A stretch of 64,000 nucleotides of DNA from Vreelandella subterranea. GTDB taxonomy: Bacteria > Pseudomonadota > Gammaproteobacteria > Pseudomonadales > Halomonadaceae. The stretch covers positions 29,239-93,238 of the forward strand of contig NZ_FOGS01000014.1 in the NCBI RefSeq assembly GCF_900111305.1, written 5' to 3'. Below, piece after piece: positions 25,340-35,794 of the stretch (positions are counted from its first letter, which is position 1; every line of letters begins with the position of its first letter). A program made the translations under genes and the position numbers. The notes under the pieces are model-generated. The model saw only the letters and a program-made list of their open reading frames with translations, searched no databases and had not been told where the DNA came from.

Positions 25340-26659
25340 ATGCGACTCGCACGTCACTTGCCCCTTACCAGCCTAGCGGCGGCCATCGCCTTCGCTGGTC
25401 AGGCCCAGGCAGAAACCGAACTGACCGTTGCAACGGTCAACAATAACGACATGGTCATCATGCAAAGCCTCACGGATGTCTTTGAGGCGGCGCATCCCGA
25501 CATTACTCTGGACTGGGTGGTGTTAGAGGAAAATGTGCTGCGCCAGCGCATGACGACCGATATCGCCACGGGAGGTGGCCAGTTCGATGTGATGACCATT
25601 GGTACCTATGAAGTACCGATCTGGGCAGAGCGGGGCTGGCTGTCACCACTGGATAACCTGCCTGACGCTTATAACGAAGACGATTTGCTGGCCTCGGTCC
25701 GCGACGGCCTGAGCCATGACGATACGCTTCACGCGTTACCGTTTTATGCCGAAAGCTCGATGATGTACTACCGTACGGACCTGTTCGAGGAAGCGGGTAT
25801 CGAGATGACCGAGCAGCCTACCTGGCAGGAAGTGCGCCAGTGGGCCGGTGAACTGCACGGCATGGAAGATGGCCTGGCGGGTATCTGTTTGCGCGGCAAG
25901 CCCGGTTGGGGCGAGAACATGGCGTTTGTCTCCACCCTGGTCAACACCTTTGGCGGGCGCTGGTTTGACGAAGACTGGAACCCTGAGCTGAATTCTGAGG
26001 AATGGACGAATGCCGTCCAGTTCTACGTTGACCTGCTCAATGATTATGGCCCACCGGGAGCAAGTTCCAACGGCTTTAATGAAAACCTGGCGCTGTTCTC
26101 GCGGGGCAATTGCGGCATGTGGGTGGATGCCACCTCCGCGGCTGGCAAGCTCTACGACGGGGATGAGTCCGATGTGGCCGACAGCCTGGGCTTCGCACCT
26201 GCCCCGATTGCCGAAACGCCGAAAGGCTCGCACTGGCTGTGGTCCTGGGCGCTAGCCATTCCGGCTTCCTCTGATAACCAGGAGGCCGCTCGCGAGTTCA
26301 TTACCTGGGCGACCTCGCAAGATTACGTTGAGCTTGTCGGTGAAACCGAGGGCTGGACCAGCGTACCTCCCGGCACGCGGCAATCCACCTACGCAGACGA
26401 GCGCTATATCGAGGCGGCCCCGTTTGCCGATTTCGTGCTGAAGGCAATTCAGGATGCTGATCCCACCGACTCGACGCTCGAACCCAATCCCTACATTGGC
26501 GTACAGTTCGTCGGTATTCCGGAGTTCCAATCGATCGGTACCCAGGTTGGCCAGACCATTGCGTCTGCACTGACGGGGGACGCCACGGTCGAGGAAGCAC
26601 TCGACACTGCCCAGCGAGCGACCGAACGTGCCATGCAACGGGCGGGTTACTTAGACTGA
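25340..26659 (+). CDS. smoE: Polyol ABC transporter substrate-binding protein (SmoE/MtlE-like)
   Basis: A 439-residue periplasmic protein. The signal peptide ends near AGQAQA; ETELTVATVNNNDMVIMQSLTDVFEAAHPDITLDWVVLEENVLRQ follows, the N-terminus typical of the sorbitol/mannitol binding proteins. YRTDLFEEAGIEMTEQPTWQEV and GSHWLWSWALAIPASS are binding-protein core segments. The start was moved to the ATG at 25340, preceded by CAGGAG. It delivers sorbitol, mannitol or arabitol to the SmoFGK complex; the assignment rests on the dehydrogenases in the operon. A terminator-like hairpin follows. Confidence 0.93.
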   Translation: MRLARHLPLTSLAAAIAFAGQAQAETELTVATVNNNDMVIMQSLTDVFEAAHPDITLDWVVLEENVLRQRMTTDIATGGGQFDVMTIGTYEVPIWAERGWLSPLDNLPDAYNEDDLLASVRDGLSHDDTLHALPFYAESSMMYYRTDLFEEAGIEMTEQPTWQEVRQWAGELHGMEDGLAGICLRGKPGWGENMAFVSTLVNTFGGRWFDEDWNPELNSEEWTNAVQFYVDLLNDYGPPGASSNGFNENLALFSRGNCGMWVDATSAAGKLYDGDESDVADSLGFAPAPIAETPKGSHWLWSWALAIPASSDNQEAAREFITWATSQDYVELVGETEGWTSVPPGTRQSTYADERYIEAAPFADFVLKAIQDADPTDSTLEPNPYIGVQFVGIPEFQSIGTQVGQTIASALTGDATVEEALDTAQRATERAMQRAGYLD

Positions 26660-26670
26660 TGCGGTCAACG

Positions 26671-26698
26671 CCCGAGCCTTGTGCTCGGGTGTTTTTTT
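26671..26698 (+). terminator. Terminator-like attenuator between smoE and smoF
   Basis: The stem CCCGAGC / GCTCGGG (26671-26677 / 26683-26689) is followed by TGTTTTTTT. The downstream genes continue on the same strand without an obvious new promoter. It therefore probably stops part of the transcripts and sets a high ratio of binding protein to permease. Confidence 0.8.
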
Positions 26699-26723
26699 CT
26701 AGTGCATTCTGGTAGGTACTTCC

Positions 26724-27614
26724 ATGAATAAGAAACGTGCTTCCGGCCGCACCGTTGGCGGGCTGAGAACGCTGTCGCTTCAAGCACCCGCTGTCACGCT
26801 ATTGCTGCTGTGGATGGTAGTGCCGTTGGGCATGACCATCTGGTTCTCGCTGCAGCGCTATAACCTGTTGATGCCGGAAGTGACTGGCTTTGCCGGCTTC
26901 GAGAACTATCAGTACCTGTTAACAGACCCAGCGCTATGGGCGGCCATGGGCAATACCCTGCTGATGGTGGGATGGGTACTGGTGATTACCGTGGTAGGCG
27001 GTACGCTGCTCGCAGTGCTGTTTCAGCAGGAGTTTGCCGGACGCGGCATTGCCCGCGTGCTGGCCATTTCACCGTTTTTCGTGATGCCCACCGTCAGTGC
27101 CTTGGTGTGGAAAAACATGATGATGCATCCGTCCAATGGGGTGCTGGCATGGCTGGCCGAGTCGTTTGGTCTGCCCGCATTGGATTGGTTCTCGTCGCTA
27201 CCGCTGACCTCCATCGTGATTATCGTGGCCTGGCAATGGACACCGTTCGCGCTCTTGATCCTGCTCACGGCCATGCAGTCGCTGGATGAGGATCAGGTCG
27301 AAGCCGCCCGCATGGATGGCGCGGGGCCGGTCGCTATTTTCTTCTTCATCACGCTGCCGCACCTTAAGCGCGCCATCAGCGTGGTGATCATGATCGAGAT
27401 GATTTTTCTGCTGACCATTTTTGCGGAAATTTTTGTCACCACCTCCGGCGGGCCAGGTCTTGCCACGACGAATCTGGCCTATCTGGTCTATATCCGTGCG
27501 CTGTTGGATTTCGATGTCGGCACTGCCTCCGCCGGTGGGGTGATCGCGATCATTCTTGCCAATATCGTCGCCATCTTCCTGGTCCGCATGGTTGCCAAAA
27601 ACCTGGAAGAGTAA
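26724..27614 (+). CDS. smoF: Polyol ABC transporter permease (SmoF/MtlF-like)
   Basis: A 296-residue protein with six membrane helices. It carries the permease EAA loop EAARMDGAGPVAIFFFITLPHL (about 192-213), which docks on the ATPase. The segment ETSGGPG-type TTSGGPGLATTNLAYLVYIRALLDFDVG is typical of MalF-like sugar permeases. It is one of two permeases in the uptake complex. AGGTACTTCC lies before the start. Confidence 0.93.
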   Translation: MNKKRASGRTVGGLRTLSLQAPAVTLLLLWMVVPLGMTIWFSLQRYNLLMPEVTGFAGFENYQYLLTDPALWAAMGNTLLMVGWVLVITVVGGTLLAVLFQQEFAGRGIARVLAISPFFVMPTVSALVWKNMMMHPSNGVLAWLAESFGLPALDWFSSLPLTSIVIIVAWQWTPFALLILLTAMQSLDEDQVEAARMDGAGPVAIFFFITLPHLKRAISVVIMIEMIFLLTIFAEIFVTTSGGPGLATTNLAYLVYIRALLDFDVGTASAGGVIAIILANIVAIFLVRMVAKNLEE

Positions 27615-27641
27615 CCGGCACGTAAGTGTCCTGGGAGTGTT

Positions 27642-28472
27642 GTGATGACAAGCTTACGTTCCACTAACAGCAAAAAGCTACTGCTGACGGTTTTTGGCTG
27701 GTCGGTGGCCTTGGTGATTTTCTTCCCCATCCTGTGGATGGTCCTGACCGGTTTTAAAACCGAGACGGCGGCGATTGCCGACCCGTCGTTTATTTTTTCA
27801 CCTACCCTGGAAAGCTATCAAGCGGTTCAGGCGCGTTCTGGCTATTTACGGTTTGCCCTCAATAGCGTCGCGGTGGCCTTTGGCTCGACGCTGCTGGCAT
27901 TGCTGATTGCGATTCCTTCGGCATACTCGATGGCATTTTTGCCAACCAAGCGGACCAAAGGCACCTTGCTGTGGATGCTGTCTACCAAGATGCTGCCACC
28001 GGTCGGCGTGCTGGTGCCGATCTATCTCATCTTCCGCGATGTGGGGCTGCTGGATACCCGCACTGGGCTGATCATCATCTACACGCTGATGAACCTGCCG
28101 ATCGTGGTGTGGATGCTGTACACCTTCTTCAAGGACATGCCCAAGGACATCCTCGAAGCCGGCCGCATGGACGGCGCCACGACCTTCCAGGAGGTGTTCT
28201 TTCTTCTCTTGCCACTGACGCTGCCGGGGATTGCCTCGACGGGCTTGCTGTCGGTCATTCTGAGTTGGAATGAAGCGTTCTGGAGCCTCAATCTCACGTC
28301 CTCCAAGGCGGCGCCGCTGACCGCCTACATCGCCTCGTTCTCAAGCCCCGAAGGGTTGTTCTGGGCCAAGTTGTCGGCGGCCTCCACGATGGCTATTGCG
28401 CCCATCCTGATCTTTGGCTGGATGACCCAGAAGCAAATGGTGCGCGGCCTGACCTTTGGTGCCGTCAAGTAA
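27642..28472 (+). CDS. smoG: Polyol ABC transporter permease (SmoG/MtlG-like)
   Basis: A 276-residue MalG-type permease with six helices and the EAA loop EAGRMDGATTFQEVFFLLLPLTLPG. MLPPVGVLVPIYLIFRDVGLLDTR is a conserved segment of the sorbitol/mannitol permease group. It pairs with SmoF; 27 bp separate the two genes. CTGGGAG precedes the start. Confidence 0.93.
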   Translation: MMTSLRSTNSKKLLLTVFGWSVALVIFFPILWMVLTGFKTETAAIADPSFIFSPTLESYQAVQARSGYLRFALNSVAVAFGSTLLALLIAIPSAYSMAFLPTKRTKGTLLWMLSTKMLPPVGVLVPIYLIFRDVGLLDTRTGLIIIYTLMNLPIVVWMLYTFFKDMPKDILEAGRMDGATTFQEVFFLLLPLTLPGIASTGLLSVILSWNEAFWSLNLTSSKAAPLTAYIASFSSPEGLFWAKLSAASTMAIAPILIFGWMTQKQMVRGLTFGAVK

Positions 28473-28484
28473 AGGAGTTTTTCC

Positions 28485-29638
<1,154 letters not shown>

Positions 29639-29642
<4 letters not shown>

Positions 29643-30337
29643 CGGCGCTTATTTTCGACTGTGACGGTGTTCTCGTCGATAGCGAAGCCTTGGCCGAAGG
29701 CACCCTGGCCGAACACCTTGGCCGCTGGCTGCCGGACATTGATATTGAACAATCGCTTGGCCAGGCGTTGGGCATGACCACGGCCAATATTCTGCGTCAC
29801 GCCGAGCAGTTAAGCGTCTATCCGTTACCCCCGAATGCGGCGGAGCGGGTCGATACCGCCATCGAGGCGAGGTTGGCCCGTGAGCTCATTGCCATCGACG
29901 GTGCTGAAGCCGCTGTGGCCGCGGTGTCACTGCCCAAGGCGGTGGTTTCCAACAGCCGCCGCTGTCGAGTGTTGGCATCGCTTACGGGTACCGGGCTGGA
30001 TGCCGTTCTCGGCGATGTGCCGATCTTTACCGCCGAACAAGTGGCGCGTCCCAAGCCAGATCCCGCGCTCTATCAACTGGCGGCCGCGACCCTTGGAGAA
30101 GCCCCCAGTGACTGTCTGGTCGTGGAGGACAGTGTGGCCGGTGTCACGGCGGCCACTGCGGCAGGTATGTGGGTGATTGGCTTTGTGGGGGCCAGCCATG
30201 TCGATGAGGGCCAATCGGAGCGACTTCGTCAGGCGGGTGCCTGGCGAATCTTGCCGCACATGCAGGGGCTAAATGACCTGGTTCACGAATGGCAGGGGAT
30301 CATCAGCCTGGGAGGAGCCCATGAAGCTAACCAATAA
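29639..30337 (+). CDS. HAD-family hydrolase of the polyol operon
   Basis: A 232-residue HAD phosphatase. Motif I is FDCDGVLVDSEALAEG with the nucleophile Asp and the acid/base Asp. Motif II falls around VVSNSRR; motif III/IV is ARPKPDPALYQLAAATLGEAPSDCLVVEDSVAGVTAATAAGM. The GVLVDSE subgroup includes beta-phosphoglucomutases and sugar-phosphate phosphatases. HAD genes occur in the same place in other mannitol/sorbitol operons. The substrate is probably a sugar or polyol phosphate (inference). The ATGA overlap with smoK and a 17-bp overlap with the next gene show tight coupling. Confidence 0.88.
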
Positions 30338-31106
30338 AGTGGCCGTGGTGACCGGTGGTGCCAAGGGAATCGGGCTGGCGATTGCCAAGCGCTACCTGGC
30401 TGAAGGAGCCAGCGTAGTGGTGGCCGATATCGATGCGGCGGCGATTGACGAGGCGGTCAGCCAACTGCGTCAGGGAGTGGCTGCCGAGCGGGTGCTGGGC
30501 GTTGAGCTCAACGTCTGCGATATGGCGTCCATCGACGCCATGGTGGCCCAGGTGCAGGCGCGCTTCGAACGCATCGATATCCTGGTCAATAACGCCGCCG
30601 TCTTCGATCTGGCCCCGGTGCTCGAGGTGACCGAGGCAAGCTTTGACCAGCAGTTTGCGGTCAATACCAAGGGGCTGTTCTTTACCCTGCAGGCGGTTGC
30701 CAAAGCGATGGTGAACCAGGGGCAGGGTGGCAAGATCATCAATATGGCTTCCCAGGCGGGGCGCCGTGGTGAAGCGCTTGTGAGCGTTTACTGCGCCAGT
30801 AAGGCGGCCGTGATCAGCCTTACCCAGTCCTGTGGACTGGACCTGATCAAGCACGGCATCAATGTGAATGGCATTGCCCCCGGCGTGGTGGATACGCCGA
30901 TGTGGGAAACCGTGGATGCGCTGTTCGCCCGCTATGAAAACCGCCCCTTGGGCGAGAAAAAACGCCTGGTCGGCGAGGCTGTACCGTTCGGCCGCATGGG
31001 GCGGCCGGAAGACCATACCGGGGCGGCGGTCTTTTTGGCCAGCCAGGACAGTGACTATGTGGTTGCCCAGACGCTCAACGTCGACGGCGGCAATTGGATG
31101 AGCTGA
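30321..31106 (+). CDS. smoS: L-iditol 2-dehydrogenase / sorbitol dehydrogenase (SDR, SmoS-like)
   Basis: A 261-residue short-chain dehydrogenase. The cofactor motif VVTGGAKGIGLAIAKRYL is at residues 8-25, with NNAAVFDLAPVLEV, and the catalytic Ser in INMASQAGRRGEALVSVYCASKAAV, where Tyr-x-x-x-Lys (YCASK) is complete. It oxidises sorbitol (glucitol) to fructose or related polyols with NAD. The start at 30321 (MKLTNKVAVV) has GGAGGAG upstream and lies inside the end of the HAD gene. Confidence 0.9.
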   Translation: MKLTNKVAVVTGGAKGIGLAIAKRYLAEGASVVVADIDAAAIDEAVSQLRQGVAAERVLGVELNVCDMASIDAMVAQVQARFERIDILVNNAAVFDLAPVLEVTEASFDQQFAVNTKGLFFTLQAVAKAMVNQGQGGKIINMASQAGRRGEALVSVYCASKAAVISLTQSCGLDLIKHGINVNGIAPGVVDTPMWETVDALFARYENRPLGEKKRLVGEAVPFGRMGRPEDHTGAAVFLASQDSDYVVAQTLNVDGGNWMS

Positions 31107-31112
31107 TTTGCC

Positions 31113-31733
31113 ATGGCACCGGATATCGACCACATCAGCCGTCAGATCATCCAGGCGGCAACCGGCATGCCCCGCTATATCGTCGCCCTGGCGGGGCCGC
31201 CAGGTGCAGGCAAGTCCTACCGCAGCGAACGGCTGTGTACCGCAATCAACGAACAGCTGCCCGGTCAGGCCGGTGTGGTGCCGATGGATGGCTACCACTT
31301 CGATAATGCCGTGCTTGGCGAGGCGCAACTGCCGCTCAAGGGCGCACCGCATACCTTCGATGTGGAGGGGTTGCGTGTCGACCTGGAGCGCCTTCGCCGC
31401 GCCGACCAACCGGTCGCGGTCCCCGTGTTTGATCGTCCGCTGGACCTGGCGCGCGCCGGTGGGCGACTCATCAGCCTTGAGCAACGCATCGTGATTGTCG
31501 AGGGCAACTATTTGCTGCTCGACCGCCCGGTATGGCGCGACCTGCGGTCCTTGTTTGACTGGTCGCTGATGCTGGATGTCGACGATGACGTCTTGGCGCA
31601 GCGCCTGGTGGCCCGCTGGTTAGCCATGGGCCAGGACCACACAGGCGCCATGGAGCGCACACACCAGAAAGATATGCTCAACGCCCAGCTGGTGAAAACA
31701 GCCAGTTTCTCACCGGATCAATACTGGCGTTAG
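31113..31733 (+). CDS. P-loop kinase of the uridine/pantothenate kinase fold, likely sugar-directed
   Basis: A 206-residue kinase. Walker A is LAGPPGAGKSYRSE (about 26-39), followed by VVPMDGYHFDNAVL (Asp base and substrate loop) and IVIVEGNYLLLDRPVWRDL, a segment of the nucleoside/nucleotide kinase group. The lid RLVARWLAMGQDH is at ~170. It is not a ribokinase-family fructokinase. Because the dehydrogenases make fructose and xylulose, a role as fructose or polyol kinase is a guess supported only by its place in the operon. Starts 7 bp after smoS. Confidence 0.85.
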   Translation: MAPDIDHISRQIIQAATGMPRYIVALAGPPGAGKSYRSERLCTAINEQLPGQAGVVPMDGYHFDNAVLGEAQLPLKGAPHTFDVEGLRVDLERLRRADQPVAVPVFDRPLDLARAGGRLISLEQRIVIVEGNYLLLDRPVWRDLRSLFDWSLMLDVDDDVLAQRLVARWLAMGQDHTGAMERTHQKDMLNAQLVKTASFSPDQYWR

Positions 31734-31768
31734 CCCGTCATACCCCGCGACTAACCTGGAGAGCGATA

Positions 31769-33256
31769 ATGACCCAGCTCAATAATCACAATGTGGGCAA
31801 ACTAGGCTCCCCCATTGCGACCCCGCAATATGACCGCAGCGCCGTTACCCCTGGCATCGTGCATATCGGCGTAGGCGGTTTTCACCGTGCCCATCAAGCG
31901 ATGTATCTGGACGCCCTGATGAACCGCGGCGAAGCGCTGGATTGGGGCATTGTCGGAGTGGGGGTAATGTCGGATGATAAACGCATGGAGCAGGCGTTAG
32001 CCGCGCAGGACCACCTTTACACCCTGGTCGTCAAGCACCCGGATGGTCGCTTTGAACCGCGGGTCATCGGCAGCATGGTGGATTACCTTTTTGCACCGGC
32101 GGCGACGGAAGCGGTGATCGAACAGATGGCCGATCCACAGATTCGCATCGTGTCGTTGACGGTCACCGAAGGCGGTTACAACTTCCACCCGGTGACTGGC
32201 GAGTTCGATCTGGATAATCCACAAATACGCGACGACCTGGCCCATCCCACCCAGCCTTCATCCAGCTTCGGTCTGGTGGTGGAGGCGCTGGTACGCCGCC
32301 GCGAGCGGGGTATCGCCCCCTTTACGGTCATGTCGTGCGATAACATTCAAGGCAATGGTGAAGTGGCCAAGCGCATGTTCGGCGCTTACGCAAAAGCCCG
32401 TGATACCGCGTTGGGTGCCTGGCTGGCCGAGGAGGTGGCGTTCCCCAATGCCATGGTGGATCGCATTACCCCCGTGACGTCGGCGGCGGATATTAGCGAG
32501 CTTTCACAGCGTTTCGACATTGAAGATGCCTGGCCGGTGGTGTGCGAGCCGTTCACGCAGTGGGTGCTGGAAGATCATTTCCCGCTGGGGCGTCCGGCGC
32601 TGGAAAAGGTGGGCGTACAGCTGGTCGATGACGTTGAGCCCTACGAGCTGATGAAGCTGCGCCTGCTCAACGCGAGCCACCAGGCGTTGACGTATTTTGG
32701 CTATCTGGCGGGTTACCGTTACGCTCATGAGGTCTGCCAGGACCCGCTTTTTGTGGACTTTTTGCTCGGCTACATGCGCGAAGAGGGGTCGCCGATGCTG
32801 GCGCCGGTGCCTGGCGTCGACCTGGAAGACTATCGAATGACGCTGATCGAACGCTTTGCCAACCCCCAAATCAAGGACACCCTGGCGCGGCTGTGCGCAG
32901 AAAGCTCTGACCGCATACCCAAGTGGCTGGTGCCGGTGATTCGTCAGCAGTTGGCCGATGGCGGCGAGATCAAACGCAGTGCGGCGGTTGTGGCCAGCTG
33001 GGCACGCTATGCTGAAGGGATCGACGAACAGGGTGAACCGATCGAGATCGTTGACCGTCTGAAAGCATCGCTTATGCAAATTGCCGCCCGTAACCGCACC
33101 CAGCCAACGGCGTTTGTTGAAAACCGTGAGGTGTTTGGGGACCTGGCCGACCAGCCGCGTTTTCTGGCGGCCTATCTTGCGGCGCTGACATCGCTGCACG
33201 AACGCGGCGCACGCGCTACGCTTGAGGATCTGGTCTCGTCCAAAGGAACTCAGTAA
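31769..33256 (+). CDS. mtlK: Mannitol 2-dehydrogenase
   Basis: A 495-residue polyol-specific long-chain dehydrogenase. The NAD-binding start GIVHIGVGGFHRAHQAMYLDAL, the VTEGGYNF segment, SCDNIQGNG, and the catalytic KLRLLNASHQALTYFG with Lys and conserved Asn/His residues identify the mannitol/arabinitol dehydrogenase family. It converts mannitol to fructose and may act on arabitol and sorbitol. The length is normal (~490). The stop and the xylB start share a base (TAATG). Confidence 0.95.
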   Translation: MTQLNNHNVGKLGSPIATPQYDRSAVTPGIVHIGVGGFHRAHQAMYLDALMNRGEALDWGIVGVGVMSDDKRMEQALAAQDHLYTLVVKHPDGRFEPRVIGSMVDYLFAPAATEAVIEQMADPQIRIVSLTVTEGGYNFHPVTGEFDLDNPQIRDDLAHPTQPSSSFGLVVEALVRRRERGIAPFTVMSCDNIQGNGEVAKRMFGAYAKARDTALGAWLAEEVAFPNAMVDRITPVTSAADISELSQRFDIEDAWPVVCEPFTQWVLEDHFPLGRPALEKVGVQLVDDVEPYELMKLRLLNASHQALTYFGYLAGYRYAHEVCQDPLFVDFLLGYMREEGSPMLAPVPGVDLEDYRMTLIERFANPQIKDTLARLCAESSDRIPKWLVPVIRQQLADGGEIKRSAAVVASWARYAEGIDEQGEPIEIVDRLKASLMQIAARNRTQPTAFVENREVFGDLADQPRFLAAYLAALTSLHERGARATLEDLVSSKGTQ

Positions 33257-34746
33257 TGTATATCGGTGTCGACTGCGGAACGCAGAGTACCAAAGTGGTG
33301 GTCGTGGATGTTGAGCAAGGCCTTATCCGCGGGGAGGCAAGCCGCCCCCATCACCTTGACGAAGGTGAAAATGGTCGCCGTGAGCAGGCCCCCAGCGAAT
33401 GGCTGGCAGCGCTGAAAGGCGCCTTCTTCGAGGCCCTTGAGCGCGCCGACGTTGACGCCCGCCAGGTGCGCGGTATCGGCGTCTCAGGTCAACAGCATGG
33501 CATGGTGGCACTGGACGCCGAGGGCGAGCCGGTGTATCCCGCCAAATTGTGGTGTGATACTGAAACCAGCGCCCATAACAGCGACCTGATGGCACGTCTT
33601 GGCGGTGAAACAGGCTGCCTGGAAAAGCTCGGTCTGGTGCTGCAAACCGGCTATACCGCCTCCAAGGTGGCGTGGCTGCGCGACCATCATCCTGACGCTT
33701 ATCGGCGTATCGATAGCCTGTTGTTGCCTCACGATTACCTGAATTTCTGGCTCACCGGCAACCGCGTGACCGAGGCGGGCGATGCCTCCGGCACGGGTTA
33801 TTTCGATACCCAAAGGCGGCGCTGGCGGCTGGATGTGTTTGCCGAGATAGCCCCTGAGCTGGATGCCCAGCGTGTACTTCCCCGCTTACTTGAGGCGCAT
33901 GAGCCTGCCGGTGTTGTGCAAAGTGCCGTGGCCGCCGAGCTGGGCTTGGCGGACGATGTCGTGGTGTCCTCCGGCGGGGGGGATAATATGCTGGGTGCAA
34001 TTGGCACCGGCAATATAACGCCCGGGCTGATTACGTTAAGCTTGGGGACATCAGGAACCGTGTGTGCTTATTCACCGGCGCCGGTGGTTTGCGATAACGC
34101 CATGGTGGCCAATTTCTGTTCGAGCACCGGCGGGTGGCTGCCGCTGATCTGCACCATGAATGTGACGTCGGCGACTACCCGGGTTCGGGAGCTGTTCGGT
34201 CTTGACCTCGACGCCTTTGGCGAGTGCGTGGCCAGTGCGCCCATTGGCGCGGAAGGCGTGACCGTGCTGCCGTTTTTCAACGGCGAGCGAGTGCCCATGC
34301 TGCCGGAAGCCTCGGCGGATTTTCTCGGCCTGACCAGCCTCAACACCACCCAGGCCAATCTATGCCGCGCGGTGATGGAAGGGGCAACCTTTGGACTGCG
34401 GTATGGGCTGGAACTGCTCGGTGACTTAACCGCGGGAGCCAGCCAAATCCGTCTGATTGGCGGCGGTGCCAAGAGCGCGGTTTGGCGGCAGATGGTGGCG
34501 GATATCACCAATACTCAGGTGATCTGCCCTGAAATCACCGATGCCGCGGCCCTGGGTGGGGCGCTACAGGCCGCGTGGTGCGACCAGCGGGAAGTCGGGG
34601 TTACCCTGGACGCGCTATGTGAACGGTTGGTTACCTTGGATGCCCAATCCCAGGCGGACCCTGACCCAGCGCGGGTGGCCGCTTACCAGACGGCGTATTC
34701 GCGGTACTATCGTGCGCTGAACCAACGCCACGGCCAAACAGATTAA
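33256..34746 (+). CDS. xylB: Xylulokinase
   Basis: A 496-residue FGGY kinase. The opening phosphate motif IGVDCGTQSTKVVVVD, the substrate segment SGQQHGMVALD, DASGTGYFDTQRRRWRLDV, the second ATPase motif LSLGTSGTVCAYS and the hinge segment RLIGGGAKSAVWRQMVADI are all complete. It phosphorylates D-xylulose to xylulose 5-phosphate, allowing growth on D-arabitol through the operon's dehydrogenases. It is translationally coupled to mtlK. Confidence 0.95.
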   Translation: MYIGVDCGTQSTKVVVVDVEQGLIRGEASRPHHLDEGENGRREQAPSEWLAALKGAFFEALERADVDARQVRGIGVSGQQHGMVALDAEGEPVYPAKLWCDTETSAHNSDLMARLGGETGCLEKLGLVLQTGYTASKVAWLRDHHPDAYRRIDSLLLPHDYLNFWLTGNRVTEAGDASGTGYFDTQRRRWRLDVFAEIAPELDAQRVLPRLLEAHEPAGVVQSAVAAELGLADDVVVSSGGGDNMLGAIGTGNITPGLITLSLGTSGTVCAYSPAPVVCDNAMVANFCSSTGGWLPLICTMNVTSATTRVRELFGLDLDAFGECVASAPIGAEGVTVLPFFNGERVPMLPEASADFLGLTSLNTTQANLCRAVMEGATFGLRYGLELLGDLTAGASQIRLIGGGAKSAVWRQMVADITNTQVICPEITDAAALGGALQAAWCDQREVGVTLDALCERLVTLDAQSQADPDPARVAAYQTAYSRYYRALNQRHGQTD

Positions 34747-34779
34747 ACCCAGTTACACGGTCTATAAGGAGATTGATAG

Positions 34780-35733
34780 ATGACTGATCAATTACAGCAG
34801 TTAAAACAACACTCACTGGTGGTGGCCGATACCGGGGACCTGGAAGCGATTCGCCGCTACCAGCCGCAGGACGCCACCACCAATCCGTCGCTACTGCTCA
34901 AGGCGTTCAGTCTGCCGGGCTATCAGGCGATGATCGACGAAGAACTGAGCCAGGTGAAAGCCGCGGGCGGGGCGCGCGAGCAGCAGGTACCCCATGCCGT
35001 TGACCGGTTGGCGGTGGCGGTAGGCAGCGAAATCGCCGCCGTGGTGCCAGGGCGTGTGTCCACCGAAGTGGCGGCCCGGCTGTCGTTTGACACCCAGGCG
35101 AGCATCGCCAAGGCCCATGAGCTGATCGAGCTTTATGAAGCCCGAGGTGTCACCCGCGACCGCGTGCTGATCAAACTGGCGTCCACCTGGGAAGGCATTC
35201 GCGCCGCTGAAGTCCTGGAACGCGAAGGCATTCAGTGCAACCTGACGCTGCTGTTCAGCGACGCCCAGGCGCAGGCCTGTTTTGATGCAGGCGTGTTTCT
35301 TGTCTCGCCGTTTGTGGGCCGTGTGACCGATTGGTACAAGAATGCCACCGGCAACGACTACACGCCGGAAAACGACCCGGGCGTCGCGTTTGTACGCGGG
35401 GTTTGTGAGCGGGCCAACCAGGGCGGCTACGACACCGTCGTGATGGGCGCCAGTTTCCGCACCACCGGCCAGGTGCTGGCGTTGGCGGGGTGCCCAAGGT
35501 TGACCATTTCCCCGGCGCTGCTTGAAGAGCTGGCTTCCACAGAGGGGGAGGTAACACCCCAGATTGCTGCACCTGCGGGCAACGGTCAGCCATTGGCCGC
35601 CCTCAATGAAGCCGATTTCCGCTGGGGCCACAATCAGGATGCCATGGCCAACGACAAGCTGGCTGAAGGTATTCGTCGGTTCCATGATGACCAGCTCGAG
35701 CTGGAAAAGCTCATTCATCAGCGGCTGGGGTGA
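34780..35733 (+). CDS. tal: Transaldolase
   Basis: A 317-residue class I transaldolase (TalB type). [29 protein letters not shown], the Schiff-base lysine in [31 protein letters not shown], and [20 protein letters not shown] are diagnostic. It exchanges dihydroxyacetone units between sedoheptulose 7-phosphate and glyceraldehyde 3-phosphate. Placement after xylulokinase links pentose phosphate made from arabitol to the hexose pool. AAGGAG lies before the start. Confidence 0.95.
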   Translation: MTDQLQQLKQHSLVVADTGDLEAIRRYQPQDATTNPSLLLKAFSLPGYQAMIDEELSQVKAAGGAREQQVPHAVDRLAVAVGSEIAAVVPGRVSTEVAARLSFDTQASIAKAHELIELYEARGVTRDRVLIKLASTWEGIRAAEVLEREGIQCNLTLLFSDAQAQACFDAGVFLVSPFVGRVTDWYKNATGNDYTPENDPGVAFVRGVCERANQGGYDTVVMGASFRTTGQVLALAGCPRLTISPALLEELASTEGEVTPQIAAPAGNGQPLAALNEADFRWGHNQDAMANDKLAEGIRRFHDDQLELEKLIHQRLG

Positions 35734-35794
35734 GTCGACGTCGCCGCCAGCTGGCCGTCATAATAGACTGACATTCAGCGCAAAGGAGCATGCA

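Noticed and set aside
30327..31484. 385-codon open frame antisense to smoS and the kinase
   Set aside because: It covers two well-supported genes on the other strand and shows no domain.
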